From Desulfosarcina alkanivorans (lineage in GTDB: Bacteria > Desulfobacterota > Desulfobacteria > Desulfobacterales > Desulfosarcinaceae), in contig NZ_AP021874.1 of NCBI RefSeq assembly GCF_009688945.1, positions 1,860,001 to 1,924,000 of the forward strand: a DNA stretch of 64,000 bases, given 5' to 3'. The position numbers were made by a program, and so were the translations under genes. The notes below the pieces were generated by a model. It saw nothing but the letters and a program-made list of their open reading frames with translations, had not been told where the DNA came from and did not search any database. Shown one piece after another: positions 27,766 to 38,000 of this stretch; position 1 is the stretch's first letter; each line of letters opens with the position of its first letter.

Positions 27766-27812
27766 ATATATGAATACATGCTCAAATATAAAAACAACCG
27801 GGGCCTTGTCAA
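27766..27812 (-). promoter_or_regulatory. ArsR promoter and operator
   Basis: On the minus strand, TTGACA (27812-27807), 16 bases, TATATT (27790-27785). The inverted repeat ATATTTGA-N8-TCATATAT (27789-27766; 7 of 8 positions symmetrical) overlaps the -10, as ArsR/SmtB operators do. It lies about 20 bp before the repressor start. Confidence 0.65.
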
Positions 27813-27992
27813 GCAACCGGCGTTCGTTTTGCCATTTTTTATCGAAAGGGGTGGCAGAAAAAGGGGATTGGCAGACCTGAGTTCAGGGATTGTGGGCTTG
27901 TAAATTGTCGTCTTACAGATGGGCGAGGCCCTTGCCCGGCACCGGCATCCGCCCGGAGGCAACATCGGATTCCGGCGCGGCAATGCGGGGTT

Positions 27993-28640
27993 TTATTTGC
28001 GCAGTGCTCTCACCCGCTCGATGGTCTCGGCCGGCAGCGTCGTCACCGGTGCGCCGGTGGCCAGGGCATGGTGGTAGACCTGGGCCGTCTTCTCCAGCAG
28101 TTCGGCATTTTTCCACGCCTGATCCAGCGTCCTTCCCAGGTTCAGCGCCCCGTGGTTCTGCAGAACAAAGCAGTCGCACCCGTTGGCCACGGTCCGCCGG
28201 ACGTTTTCGGCCAGTTCCGGGGTGCCGGAAAAGGCGTAGGGCACCACCGCAACGGTCTCGCCGATGGCCAGGGCCACCTCGTCGAACAGGGCCGGGATGG
28301 GCCGGTTGATCAGGGCGAAGATGCTGGCGCAGGCCTGGTGGGTGTGGACTACGGCGCCCACGTCCGGCCGGCTCCGGTAGATGCCGGCGTGCATGGCCGT
28401 CTCCATGGAGGGCTTCAGGTCGCCGGCAATGGAATTCAGGTCGAAATCCAGCACGCAGATTTCCTCGGGAACCAGGTTCATGTAGGGCTTGCCCGACGGG
28501 GTGATCACCAGCACCGGTTCGCCGGGGATGCGCACGGACACGTTCCCGCCCGCGCTGAGCAGGGAGCCGAAGTAGCCGTGTTGGCAAAGCCACCGGCAGC
28601 AATCGATGATGTCCTTGCGGGGTTGCAGGTAGGGGTCCAT
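27993..28640 (-). CDS. Class II aldolase/adducin-family protein
   Basis: A 215-residue zinc-dependent aldolase-fold protein like L-fuculose-phosphate aldolase. The metal-binding His residues are in VVHTHQ and in LQNHGAL, and the catalytic-type Glu is in PSMETAMH. Ligand loops SAGGNVSVR and TPSGKPY are present. It would cleave or decarboxylate a small phosphorylated or hydroxy-acid substrate in the cytoplasm; the substrate is unknown. It is transcribed divergently from the lactate-type dehydrogenase, 361 bp away. The ATG has GGAGAAAC before it. Confidence 0.9.
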   Translation of the reverse strand: MDPYLQPRKDIIDCCRWLCQHGYFGSLLSAGGNVSVRIPGEPVLVITPSGKPYMNLVPEEICVLDFDLNSIAGDLKPSMETAMHAGIYRSRPDVGAVVHTHQACASIFALINRPIPALFDEVALAIGETVAVVPYAFSGTPELAENVRRTVANGCDCFVLQNHGALNLGRTLDQAWKNAELLEKTAQVYHHALATGAPVTTLPAETIERVRALRK

Positions 28641-29001
28641 CGTTTCTCCTTCATGGAAGATCGCGGGTCAGTGTCTCTGGGTGCCCGTGCACTCGAACAA
28701 TCCGTGGGCAAACGGACTCGGCGGACGCGCGTTTTTTTCCCGCACAGGAATAACCAATCGTTTAAACGGCGTCAATCGTAAAGCGGGCCGGCCGGAAAAG
28801 ATCATGGTCCGGAGCCATATGCGTCTGCCGACCCTCACGCACGCGCCTTATATTGCACTCACGGGTCCGGGCCATTGCCAAACCGCTCCGTGTGATTTAG
28901 TTTCAGCAGTGTCCCGTCCGGACCTTTGCACCGACCGGCGGTTGGGGTTCCCCGACAGTCTCCCGGGTCAACCGGTCGCCATTCACCAGGAGAAAAGACG
29001 C
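28641..29001. other. Divergent intergenic region, aldolase / lactate dehydrogenase
   Basis: The frame of the dehydrogenase is open upstream, but the protein there has no resemblance to the family and the good start is at 29002. The stretch should hold two divergent promoters; I see no hexamer pair strong enough to mark. AGGAGAA at 28989-28995 is the dehydrogenase ribosome-binding site. Confidence 0.4.
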
Positions 29002-31878
29002 ATGCCAGACGACGTATACCGCCAGCTCCACCATGCGCTGAAGTCGTTCATCCCCGAATCGCGCATGGCCACGGACCCCCTGCGAACCCTGGCCTACGGC
29101 ACCGACGCCAGCTTCTACCGCCTGATCCCCAGGATCGTGGTCCGGGCGGACAACGAAGCCGAGGTGGCCGGAATTCTCCGGCAAACCGGAGAGAAAAACA
29201 TTCCGGTCACCTTCCGGGCCGCCGGAACGAGCCTCTCCGGCCAGGCCATCAGCGACTCGGTACTGCTGGTGGCCGGGGAGTCGTGGCAGCAGTGGGAGGT
29301 GCTCGACGGCGGGAAAAAAATCCGCCTTCAGCCGGGCATCATCGGCGCCCGCGCCAACGGGATCCTGGCCCCCTATGGCCGCAAGATCGGACCGGACCCG
29401 GCGTCGATCAACGCGGCCATGATCGGCGGTATCGCCGCCAACAACGCCTCGGGCATGTGCTGCGGCACGGCCCAGAACAGCTACCGGACCGTGGACAGCA
29501 TCCGCATCGTGCTGGCGGACGGCACCGTGCTGGACACCGGTGATGAACACAGCCGGGCGGCCTTTGCATCCACCCACGGCCCCATGCTGGCCCGCCTGGA
29601 CGAACTGGCCCGGCGGGTCAGGGCCGACGTACCCCTGGCCGACCGCATCCGCAGCAAATTCAAGATCAAGAACACCACCGGGTACAGCCTCAATGCCCTG
29701 GTGGACTACAGCGACCCCTTCGACATCATCACCCACCTGATGATCGGCTCCGAGGGAACCCTGGCCTTCATCTCCCACATCGTCTACCGCACCGTGGCGG
29801 CGCCGCCCTTCAAAGCGACGGCCCTGATGATGTTTCCGAAAATCGACGACGCCTGCCGAACGGCCCGTCGCATGCAGGACCTGCCCGTGGTCGCCGCGGA
29901 GCTGATGGACCGCGCCTCCCTGCGCAGCGTGGAGGGAAAGACGGGCATGCCGGCCATGATTCAAGGCGTCTCGCCGACCACCACCGCCCTGCTGGTGGAA
30001 ACCCAGGCGGCTGATTTCGCCACCCTGTCGGCCCATGTCCGTGAAATTGCCGATACCCTTGAAATGCCGATGTCCACGAGATCCGTCCCTGGCGGCCGCA
30101 CCCACGAGTGGCAACTGGCGGGAGCGGGCATGGACGTTCCGGCGGTCTTCACCGACGACGCCGGACGGAGCGACAGCCTGTGGCGGGTGCGCAAGGGCCT
30201 GCTGCCCTCCGCAGGCGCTGTGCGGCGGCTGGGCACCACGGTGCTCATCGAGGACGTGGCCTTTCCCATCCACAGCCTGGCGCCCGCCACCCTGGACCTG
30301 CAGGCCCTGTTTGGCCGGCACGGCTACCGGGAGGCCATCATCTTCGGCCACGCCCTGGCCGGCAACCTGCATTTCGTCTTCTCCCCCGACTTCGGCATTC
30401 CCGCCGAAGTGGACCGCTACGCCCGCTTCATGGACGACATCGCCCGCATGGTGGTGGACGTCTACGACGGGTCGCTCAAGGCCGAGCACGGCACGGGCCG
30501 CAACATGGCGCCCTATGTCGAGAAAGAGTGGGGCAGCCAGGCTTACGGCCTCATGGGCGAAATCAAAACCCTGTTCGATCCCCGGGGGCTGCTCAATCCC
30601 GGCGTGATCCTCAACCCCAACCCCAGGGTTCACCTGGAAAACCTCAAGCCCCTGCCGCCGGCCGACCCGCTGATCGATGCCTGCATGGAGTGCGGCTTCT
30701 GTGAATGCCACTGCCCGTCGCGCAATCTCAGCCTGACACCGCGCCAGCGCATCGTCGTCCAGCGTGAGATCGCCCGGCTGACGGCATCGGGCGACGACGA
30801 CGCCCGGTTGGCCGAACTGAAAAAGGGCTACGGCTGGCAGGGTGAGGCCACCTGCGCCGCCGACGGTCTGTGCGGGGTCTCCTGCCCCGTGGACGTGGAC
30901 ACGGGCAAATTCACAAAAACCTTCCGCTCCCGGCAGGTCAAGGGGCAGCCCTACCAGTGGCTGGCCGACCGGGCCGCCGATCATTTCGGGCCGCTGACCG
31001 CCGGCATCCGCACCGGCCTGAGCGCTGCCGACCGGCTGCACCGCCGGATCGGCAGCGAGGCCATGGGCCGCCTGACCGGCGTCCTCAGGCGCCTTTCCGG
31101 CAACCGCCTGCCGGCATGGCTGCCGTCGCTGCCCACGGCGGCAGCGCCGCCCCGGGGCCGATCCGCCGGCAGGGGAGACCGGGCCGTGGTCTATTTTCCG
31201 GCCTGCGTCAGCCGGACCATGGGGCCGGACCCCGGCGACCCGCTGGACGCCCCCCTGCATGAGGTTACCGAGCGGGTGCTGCGACGGGCCGGCTACCGGG
31301 TGGTCTACCCCGAGCGTATGGACGGCCTGTGCTGCGGCCTGCCCTTCGAGAGCAAGGGCTTCTTCGCCCAGGCCGACCGGAAGTCCCGTTCGCTGGAAGC
31401 GGCCCTGCTGCGGGCCTCCGACAACGGGCGCCTGCCCGTGCTGTGCGACACCAGCCCCTGCCTGGAGCGCATGCGGCGCACCTTCGGCCCGCGCCTGACG
31501 CTTTTCGAGCCGGTTGAATTCACCGCCTGTCACCTGCTGGACCGGCTGACCATTACCCGGACCGAAGATCCAATTGCCCTGCACATCACCTGCAGCGCCC
31601 GCAAAATGGGCCTGGACAAGGCCTTCATGACCGTGGCCGAGGCCTGCGCCGAAACCGTGGTGGTGCCTTACGGCATCGAGTGCTGCGGATTTGCCGGAGA
31701 CCGGGGATTCAATGTGCCCGAGCTCAACAGCGCCGCCCTGGCGGGCCTCAAAAAGGCGGTGGCCGGCTGTACGGCCGGCTACGCCAACAGCCGCACCTGT
31801 GAAATCGGCCTGAGCCATCACAGCGGCATCCCCTATCGATCCATCATGGTGCTGGTGGATCGATGTTCCAGGGGATAG
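29002..31878 (+). CDS. FAD-binding and Fe-S oxidoreductase, D-lactate dehydrogenase type
   Basis: A 958-residue fusion of a GlcD-like FAD domain and a GlcF-like iron-sulfur half. Residues about 35-270 form the PCMH FAD-binding domain (FRAAGTSLSGQA, IGPDPASINAAMIGGIAANNASG), followed by the FAD-oxidase C domain ending in EHGTGRN. The second half has Cys motifs CMECGFCECHCP and CAADGLCGVSCP for 4Fe-4S clusters, then two CCG repeats (CCGLPFESKG, CCGFAGDRGF). It should oxidise D-lactate or a similar 2-hydroxy acid and pass electrons to the quinone pool. ATG 29002 has AGGAGAA upstream. Length and order match the Dld-II family. Confidence 0.92.
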   Translation: MPDDVYRQLHHALKSFIPESRMATDPLRTLAYGTDASFYRLIPRIVVRADNEAEVAGILRQTGEKNIPVTFRAAGTSLSGQAISDSVLLVAGESWQQWEVLDGGKKIRLQPGIIGARANGILAPYGRKIGPDPASINAAMIGGIAANNASGMCCGTAQNSYRTVDSIRIVLADGTVLDTGDEHSRAAFASTHGPMLARLDELARRVRADVPLADRIRSKFKIKNTTGYSLNALVDYSDPFDIITHLMIGSEGTLAFISHIVYRTVAAPPFKATALMMFPKIDDACRTARRMQDLPVVAAELMDRASLRSVEGKTGMPAMIQGVSPTTTALLVETQAADFATLSAHVREIADTLEMPMSTRSVPGGRTHEWQLAGAGMDVPAVFTDDAGRSDSLWRVRKGLLPSAGAVRRLGTTVLIEDVAFPIHSLAPATLDLQALFGRHGYREAIIFGHALAGNLHFVFSPDFGIPAEVDRYARFMDDIARMVVDVYDGSLKAEHGTGRNMAPYVEKEWGSQAYGLMGEIKTLFDPRGLLNPGVILNPNPRVHLENLKPLPPADPLIDACMECGFCECHCPSRNLSLTPRQRIVVQREIARLTASGDDDARLAELKKGYGWQGEATCAADGLCGVSCPVDVDTGKFTKTFRSRQVKGQPYQWLADRAADHFGPLTAGIRTGLSAADRLHRRIGSEAMGRLTGVLRRLSGNRLPAWLPSLPTAAAPPRGRSAGRGDRAVVYFPACVSRTMGPDPGDPLDAPLHEVTERVLRRAGYRVVYPERMDGLCCGLPFESKGFFAQADRKSRSLEAALLRASDNGRLPVLCDTSPCLERMRRTFGPRLTLFEPVEFTACHLLDRLTITRTEDPIALHITCSARKMGLDKAFMTVAEACAETVVVPYGIECCGFAGDRGFNVPELNSAALAGLKKAVAGCTAGYANSRTCEIGLSHHSGIPYRSIMVLVDRCSRG

Positions 31879-31914
31879 GGGCCGAGGGAAAAATAACCGG
31901 ACCGACACCTGACC

Positions 31915-31938
31915 CCTTGAACCCTCGAATCCTTGAAC
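31915..31938. repeat. 8-bp tandem repeat between lactate dehydrogenase and RlmI genes
   Basis: Three octads: CCTTGAAC, CCTCGAAT, CCTTGAAC. The same family of octads occurs at 42023-42046. Confidence 0.85.
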
Positions 31939-31972
31939 CCTTTTTGAAAGTGACCATCGGGAAACGACCCAC

Positions 31973-33163
31973 ATGCCATCTGTAATCCTCAAACCGAAAC
32001 GTGAAAAATCCCTTCTCAACCATCACCCCTGGGTGTTCTCCGGTGCCATCGCCCGCATGGACGAGGCCCCCGGCCCCGGAGGAACCGTCGACGTGCTCGC
32101 CGCGGACGGGCGCTGGCTGGCCCGGGGGGCCTATTCGCCCCGATCCCAGATCCGCGTGCGGGTCTGGTCATTCGACCATGCCGAAGCGATCGATGAGGAC
32201 TTTTTCAAACGCCGCCTGCAGCAGGCCCTTGGCCTGCGCCGGCGGATCCTGGCTGGCACGGACACCAACGCCTGCCGGCTGGTGGCCGGCGAAGCGGACG
32301 CCCTGCCGGGGCTGATCGTGGACCGCTACGACCGCTGGGTGGTCTGCCAGTTTCTGAGCGCGGGGAGCGAGCGTTGGAAAGCGGCCATCGTCGACGGTCT
32401 CGAGGACCTGATACCGGACCTGTCAGGCATCTACGAACGGTCGGACGCGGAGGTGCGCAAAAAAGAGGGGCTGGCCCTGGCCACCGGCTGCCTGCGTGGC
32501 GCCGAACCGCCCGATGGGGTCGACATCAGGGAAAACGGCTGCCGCTACCGGGTGGACGTCAAGGGGGGGCATAAAACCGGGTTTTACCTGGACCAGCGCG
32601 ACAACCGGGCCTGCTTGGCCGCCTATGCCCGCGATGCCGACATGCTCAACTGCTTCGCCTACACGGGCGGATTTGCCGTGGCTGCCCTCCTGGCCGGCGC
32701 CGCTCACGTGGTCAACGTCGATGCCTCGTCATCGGCACTGGAACTGGCCCGCATCAATATTGAGCTGAATGGCCTGGGCGAAGACAAAACAAGTTTCGAA
32801 ACCGGCGATGTGTTCGCGCGGCTTCGCCATCACCACAACCAGGGGAGGACCTTTGACCTGATCGTGCTCGATCCGCCCAAATTCGCCACCTCCAAGGGCG
32901 ACCTGATGCGGGCCAGCCGGGGGTACAAGGACATCAACCGCCTGGCCTTCCATTTGCTGCGCCCCGGCGGCACCCTGTTTACCTTCTCCTGCTCCGGCAT
33001 GATGGGACGCGACCTGTTCCAGAAGATCGTCGCCGACGCGGCGCTGGACGCCGGCCGCCAGGCGGTGATTCTGCAATGGCTGAACCAGTCGCCGGATCAC
33101 CCCACGGCCCTGAATGTTCCCGAGGGCAGCTACCTCAAGGGGCTGGTGTGCAGGGTTTGTTAG
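31973..33163 (+). CDS. RlmI-like 23S rRNA cytosine-C5 methyltransferase
   Basis: A 396-residue protein with an N-terminal PUA-type RNA-binding domain (HPWVFSGAIARM), a central EEHEE-like region and a C-terminal class I SAM methyltransferase: FYLDQRDNR, LNCFAYTGGFAVAALLAGA (SAM-binding motif I), VLDPPKFA (the DPPxF catalytic motif IV) and FTFSCSG with the catalytic Cys. RlmI methylates C1962 of E. coli 23S rRNA; closely related members modify other positions, hence no firm symbol. It lies 94 bp after the lactate dehydrogenase gene, with an octad repeat in the gap. Confidence 0.9.
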   Translation: MPSVILKPKREKSLLNHHPWVFSGAIARMDEAPGPGGTVDVLAADGRWLARGAYSPRSQIRVRVWSFDHAEAIDEDFFKRRLQQALGLRRRILAGTDTNACRLVAGEADALPGLIVDRYDRWVVCQFLSAGSERWKAAIVDGLEDLIPDLSGIYERSDAEVRKKEGLALATGCLRGAEPPDGVDIRENGCRYRVDVKGGHKTGFYLDQRDNRACLAAYARDADMLNCFAYTGGFAVAALLAGAAHVVNVDASSSALELARINIELNGLGEDKTSFETGDVFARLRHHHNQGRTFDLIVLDPPKFATSKGDLMRASRGYKDINRLAFHLLRPGGTLFTFSCSGMMGRDLFQKIVADAALDAGRQAVILQWLNQSPDHPTALNVPEGSYLKGLVCRVC

Positions 33164-33191
33164 CGGTTCAGGTTGAAGGCTGAAGGAATTT
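33164..33191. repeat. 7-bp tandem repeat upstream of the DUF302 gene
   Basis: Four heptads in register: CGGTTCA, GGTTGAA, GGCTGAA, GGAATTT. It starts at the RlmI-like stop codon and ends before the DUF302 ribosome-binding site. Confidence 0.6.
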
Positions 33192-33220
33192 AGCATTAAA
33201 AACAGAAAAGGAGGATTCCC

Positions 33221-33685
33221 ATGAAAAAAACCATTCTCACGCTTCTGGCAATCCTTGGTGCGGCCGCTTGGATGGCCGGGCCGGCTGCCGCCCAGGGCGG
33301 CCTGGTCAGCCTCAAGAGCAGCCACGACGTGGTGGACACCGCCAATCGGCTGGAAAGCGCCCTGAAGGAAAAGGGCGTCACCGTCTTTGCGCGCATCGAT
33401 CATGCCGCCGGCGCCCAGGGCATCGGGCAGCCCCTGAAGCCCACCCTGCTGATCATCTTCGGCAACCCGGCCATGGGGACCCCATTGATCCGGCGCAGCC
33501 GTTCGATGGGCATCGACCTGCCCCTGAAGGCCCTGATCTGGGAAGACAGCGCCGGTCAGGTCTGGTTCTCCTACAACGCCCCGGAGTACCTGGCCCGTCG
33601 CCACGGAATCACCGAAATGGGAGAACAGGTCCGGAAAATGGAAAATGCCCTGTCCAATTTCGCCTCGGCGGCCACCCTGCCATGA
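33221..33685 (+). CDS. DUF302 periplasmic protein
   Basis: A 154-residue protein with a classic signal peptide (MKKTILTLLAILGAAAWMAG, cleavage near AAAQ at about 25). The mature domain is DUF302: VTVFARIDHAAGA, LIIFGNPAMGTPLI and LPLKALIWED. The function is unknown; the fold has been compared to small stress-related proteins. It has a strong AAAGGAGGA ribosome-binding site. It may be the last gene of the dehydrogenase-RlmI unit. Confidence 0.9.
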   Translation: MKKTILTLLAILGAAAWMAGPAAAQGGLVSLKSSHDVVDTANRLESALKEKGVTVFARIDHAAGAQGIGQPLKPTLLIIFGNPAMGTPLIRRSRSMGIDLPLKALIWEDSAGQVWFSYNAPEYLARRHGITEMGEQVRKMENALSNFASAATLP

Positions 33686-34088
33686 TACGCCAGACCCGGT
33701 AAAAAACATGGGGTACCCCATGAAGGCGTGCCGCTTTCCGGCCGGCGCCTCCCCGGGTCCCGGTCGGACGCTTTGGACAGGGATCCCGCCAGCCCAGGCC
33801 CTTGTTTCATATGTATTACTTTTCTTATGTAGAAGAATGTTTCTATACCCGAAAAGAACCATTCCCGGGCATGTTCACCGTTGCCGCTGACCGGGCAATG
33901 TGCTAAACATGAAGAACTTTCCCAGCACTTATCATCACGGCAACAGGCCTTGAGACGACCGGCCGCCGACCGATGCGGCCGATGGCCCTCCCTGCAGCGC
34001 ATCCACCGATACGCGCCGGACGGGCAATGCCGACGCCCCCTGCGGGCGAGAACCGCAATAAACCGTTGATGAGGTATTTACGGACAAC
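33686..34088. other. Intergenic region upstream of the cyclase operon
   Basis: No supported gene is seen. The AT-rich patch around 33800-33850 in an otherwise GC-rich sequence is a likely promoter region for the cyclase-RND operon, but I find no consensus hexamers. A leader of about 240 bp would remain untranslated. Confidence 0.4.
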
Positions 34089-35045
34089 ATGCCAGCGGAA
34101 GATGTGACATCCGTTCCCAGCCTTGAATGGCAGGACGAAGAGGGGGTGGACCGGCGCCTTGCCCTGACGGACAAAATATTCCTCGGCCGCGTCTGCCGTG
34201 GAATCGAGCGGGATAAGTGCATCCTCGTGCGCAATCCGATGGTTTCCCGCGACCATGCCGTCGTCCGGCTGACCCCCCAGGGGGTGAAAATCACCGACAT
34301 GAGCAAAAACGGCACCCGGATCAACGATGTCCGCATGGCACCGGGTGCCTCCCGGCGGCTTGAAAACGGTGATCTCATCACCCTGGGCGGCCTGTCCATC
34401 CGCCTTTCCTGCCCGCAGATCGCCGCCCGGCAGGAACCGGAGAACTGGATGGAGCAGACCGCGATCAGCCCCACGGCCGTCTGCATCACCAGCCTGGTGG
34501 CGGATGTCCGCGGCTTTTCCGCATTTTCCCAGAAGGCCGATTCAGCGGTGGTCTACACCCTGATCAAGGAAATTTTCGCTCGATTCAGCACCATTGTGAA
34601 CGCCCATCAGGGGACGGTCAAAGATTATGCCGGCGATGCGGTTTTCGCTTTCTGGGAGCATCCCGGGGGGTTTTCGGGGGATCATGCCCTGTCGGCCTGC
34701 CAGGCCGCCATCAGCCAGTTGCGCAGCCTTCCCGGGATCCACCGGGAACTGACCGGCCGCGGCCTTGCCGTGCCCCCCCCGGTGCTCGGGTGGGGCCTGA
34801 CCACCGGACGCGTGACGCTGTCCCATTACGGGTCCCGGTCCGCCGGCATGGCGCTGGTGGGAGATTGCATCAACCTGGCCTTCCGGCTCTCCTCCATGGC
34901 CAGCAAGACACTTCCCCAGCCCATTGTCATGTGCCGGCAGACCGCGATGCTGGTTACGCAGAAACTGCCGCTCCTGGACCTGGGCGACCGGGAGATCCGG
35001 GGCCGCAGCGGCATGGAGCACCTGTTCGGCGTCCAGCCACCGTGA
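34089..35045 (+). CDS. FHA domain plus class III adenylate cyclase
   Basis: A 318-residue soluble protein. The N-terminal FHA domain (about 20-110) keeps the phosphothreonine-binding set: LGRV, VSRDHAVV and NGTRIN. The C-terminal class III cyclase domain (about 130-300) has both metal-binding Asp (D139 in ADVRGF, D183 in YAGDAVF), the GDCINLAFRL motif with D259, N262 and R266 (base recognition and transition-state residues), so it should be active, most likely on ATP. FHA suggests control by Ser/Thr phosphorylation or partner docking. The stop is 28 bp before the RND gene, whose tail has a cAMP-type pocket, so the two almost certainly form an operon and a signalling pair. Confidence 0.92.
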   Translation: MPAEDVTSVPSLEWQDEEGVDRRLALTDKIFLGRVCRGIERDKCILVRNPMVSRDHAVVRLTPQGVKITDMSKNGTRINDVRMAPGASRRLENGDLITLGGLSIRLSCPQIAARQEPENWMEQTAISPTAVCITSLVADVRGFSAFSQKADSAVVYTLIKEIFARFSTIVNAHQGTVKDYAGDAVFAFWEHPGGFSGDHALSACQAAISQLRSLPGIHRELTGRGLAVPPPVLGWGLTTGRVTLSHYGSRSAGMALVGDCINLAFRLSSMASKTLPQPIVMCRQTAMLVTQKLPLLDLGDREIRGRSGMEHLFGVQPP

Positions 35046-35073
35046 GACACCTGTTTCAAGGGAGCGTAACGCC

Positions 35074-38000
35074 TTGGCATTTAACAGCCTGAACCGCATC
35101 TTTCACCGCCTTTCCACGGACGATTGCTTCGGGTGGATCGTTCGCCGGCGGGTTTTTGTCCTGGTTGTCATCGGTGCCCTGACCCTCTTTTTCCTGAGCG
35201 CCATCCCCCGGCTCGTCTTCAACACCTCCATATATGACATGGTAATCGAGGACATCGATGAAACCCGCCAATACCAGGCATTCAAGGAGGTCTTCGGGTC
35301 CGAGGAAATCATCCGGGTGGTGATTTCCTGCCGGGATGTCTTTGGGGCCGCCGCCTTTCGCCAAATCAGCCTGGTGGCCGAAACCCTCAGGCGCATCGAG
35401 GGGGTCCGCCGGACCATCAGCCTGCCGGACATCAAAAAAGCGGTCGATCTGTCCGGCACCTGGTCACTGGAAACCTTCCGCAATCGCGTGGCCGACGTCC
35501 CCCTGCTGCGCAACAACCTGCTGTCGGACGACCATGGCACCACCCTGGTCACCCTGGTGCTGGCCGACGGCGCCGACCACGACAGGGTCATTGCGCGCGT
35601 GCAGCAGACCATTGACCGGGCGGGAACGGACCTGGCCCTCTACCAGATGGGCATGCCGGTGATCTCCCAGGCCCTGGCGGTTTTCACCGAACGGGATTTT
35701 TTCCGCCTGCCCCCCATCACCTTTCTGGTGGTCGCCCTGATCCTGTTCCTGCTGTTCCGCAACGGCCGGGACGTGCTCCTGCCGCTGGCCTGCGTATCCC
35801 TTGCGCTGGTCTGGACCCTGGGATTCATTGCCATGACCGGGCTGGCGCTGTCGATCCTGACGATGATCGTGCCCGTCTTCCTGATTGCGGTGGGTACGGC
35901 CTATTGCCTGCATATCGTTTCCGAATACCGTCACCGGACCGTCCGCGCACCCTCTCCCGAAGCCGCCACCCTGGCCACCTTCCGGACGATTGCCTTTCCC
36001 ACGGTGCTGGCGGCGGGCACGACGGTCCTGGGGCTCGGCTCCCTGTTCGTAAGCCGAATCGTTGCCATCAAGACCTTCGCCCTGTTTGCCTGCGGCGGCA
36101 TGACCAGTTTCGTGGTCATCGTCCTGACCTTCCTTCCCGCCGCCCTCTCGCTGATGCCGCTGCGCAAGCCCGAAAAACGCGCCGGCAGGCGACCGCCGAC
36201 CATTGTCCAGCGCCTGATCGACGTCATTGTCTCCCTGAACCTGGATCACCGGCGGATCACCCTGCCCCTGTTCGCCGCCCTGGTCCTGGTGTGCATTATA
36301 GGCATGCTCCGGCTGAAGGTGGAAACCAACCCGGTGGGTTATTTTCGCCAGGACGCCCAGGTGAGACGGCACTTCGACGATATCCACCAGCGCCTGTCCG
36401 GCAGTTTTCCCGTCAACGTCATGATGACCCATGGGGAAGAGGACTACTTCCAACGGATCGAGGCCATCGAGGCCCTGCAGCGGTTCCAGACGTTCGCCCA
36501 GACCCTTCCCGGTGTGGACAAGGCGGTCTCTTTTTCCGAATACCTGAAGCTGGTCAACTATGCGTCCAACCGCTATGAGCCGGCCGACTACCGGCTGCCC
36601 ACCGAATCCTTCGAGGTGCGGATGCTGGTCAACAGCTATCGCATGATGCTGGGCCAGGACATGCTCGACGCCTTCATGGCGCCCGATTTCAGCCGCACCA
36701 ACATCGTGCTGTTTACCAACATCGCCAGCTCCGGCGACTTTTTACGCCTGCGGGACCGGATCATGGATCACGTCAGGACCGGCTACCCCCATGAGATCGC
36801 CTGGGATGTGACCGGCTTCGGCATCGTGATCTCGGCCAGCAGCCAGCAGCTGACCAACGGCCAGATCAAAAGCCTGTCGCTGACCATGGCCATGGTCTTC
36901 GCCGTCATGTTCATGCTGTTTCTCTCCTGGAAAGTGGCGCTGATCGCCATCGCGCCCAACCTGTTTCCCATCGTGGTCAACTTCGGCATCATGGGGTGGC
37001 TGGGCATCGAGCTGTCCATGGCAACCAGCCTGATCGCCAGCGTGGCCATCGGCCTGGCGGTGGATGACACCATCCACTACCTGGTGCGCTTCAACCGTGA
37101 ATTCAAAACCGATCTGGACCCCCAGCGGGCCCTGCGCACCACCTTGAACCACATGGGCCGCCCCATCATTTTCACCAGTGTGACCATCGGCGTCGGCTTT
37201 GCCATATTGATCGTATCGGGATTCAAGCCCACCGCCGTCTTCGGAGCCATGATGGCCATCACCATGTTTTCGGCACTGGTGGGGGACCTGATTCTGCTGC
37301 CCTCGTTGATGCAATACGTGGAACTGGTCACCCTGTGGGACCTGGCCCGCATCCGTATGGGCAAGGATCCGGGCCTTGAAATCCCCCTTTTCCATGGCCT
37401 CTCGCGAACCGAAATGCACTCCATTCTCATGGCCGGCACGTTAAAAAAGGTCACCGCCGGGCAGGTGCTCTTCCAGAAGGGCGACCCCAGCGATACCATG
37501 TACGCCGTCATCTCGGGTCGTTTTGAAATCATCGACTTCGAAACCAGCGACGGCCCCGGCGTTTCCCACGGGATTCAGAAGCACATCAATTTTGCCCGCA
37601 AGGGCGACATCCTGGGCGAATTGGGCCTGCTGCGGTCCGCGCCGCGCTCGGCCACGGTCGTGGCCACGGATGCGGGAGAACTGCTGCCGGTCAACTGGAA
37701 CGTCATCCGCCGGCTCCAGTGGCTTTATCCGCCCACGGCCCTTAAATTTTTCAACAACCTGCTCACCATTCTCTGCGACCGGGTCGAAAATCTCACCCAC
37801 TGCATCGCCAATGAAAGCCTGGTGGACGATCTCACCCGCCTGTGCAACCGCAAAGGGTTCTGCGGCATCCTGGAACGGGAGGTCAGGCGGGCCGCCCGGA
37901 CGGGCCAGCCGTTGACCTTGTGCCGCATCGATGTGGAATTTGAAAACAACCACCACCGGAACAAGAACAACGTTCTGCGGCAATTGGGTACGGCCCTGGC

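Noticed and set aside
28903..32019. Minus-strand open frame of over 1000 codons opposite the lactate dehydrogenase
   Set aside because: Antisense shadow of a strongly codon-biased gene; composition is Gly/Gln/His-rich and shows no domain.
34924..35073. 50-codon N-terminal extension of the RND gene
   Set aside because: It overlaps the cyclase coding sequence and is Arg/Cys-rich shadow; TTG 35074 with AGGGAG precedes the first natural helix.
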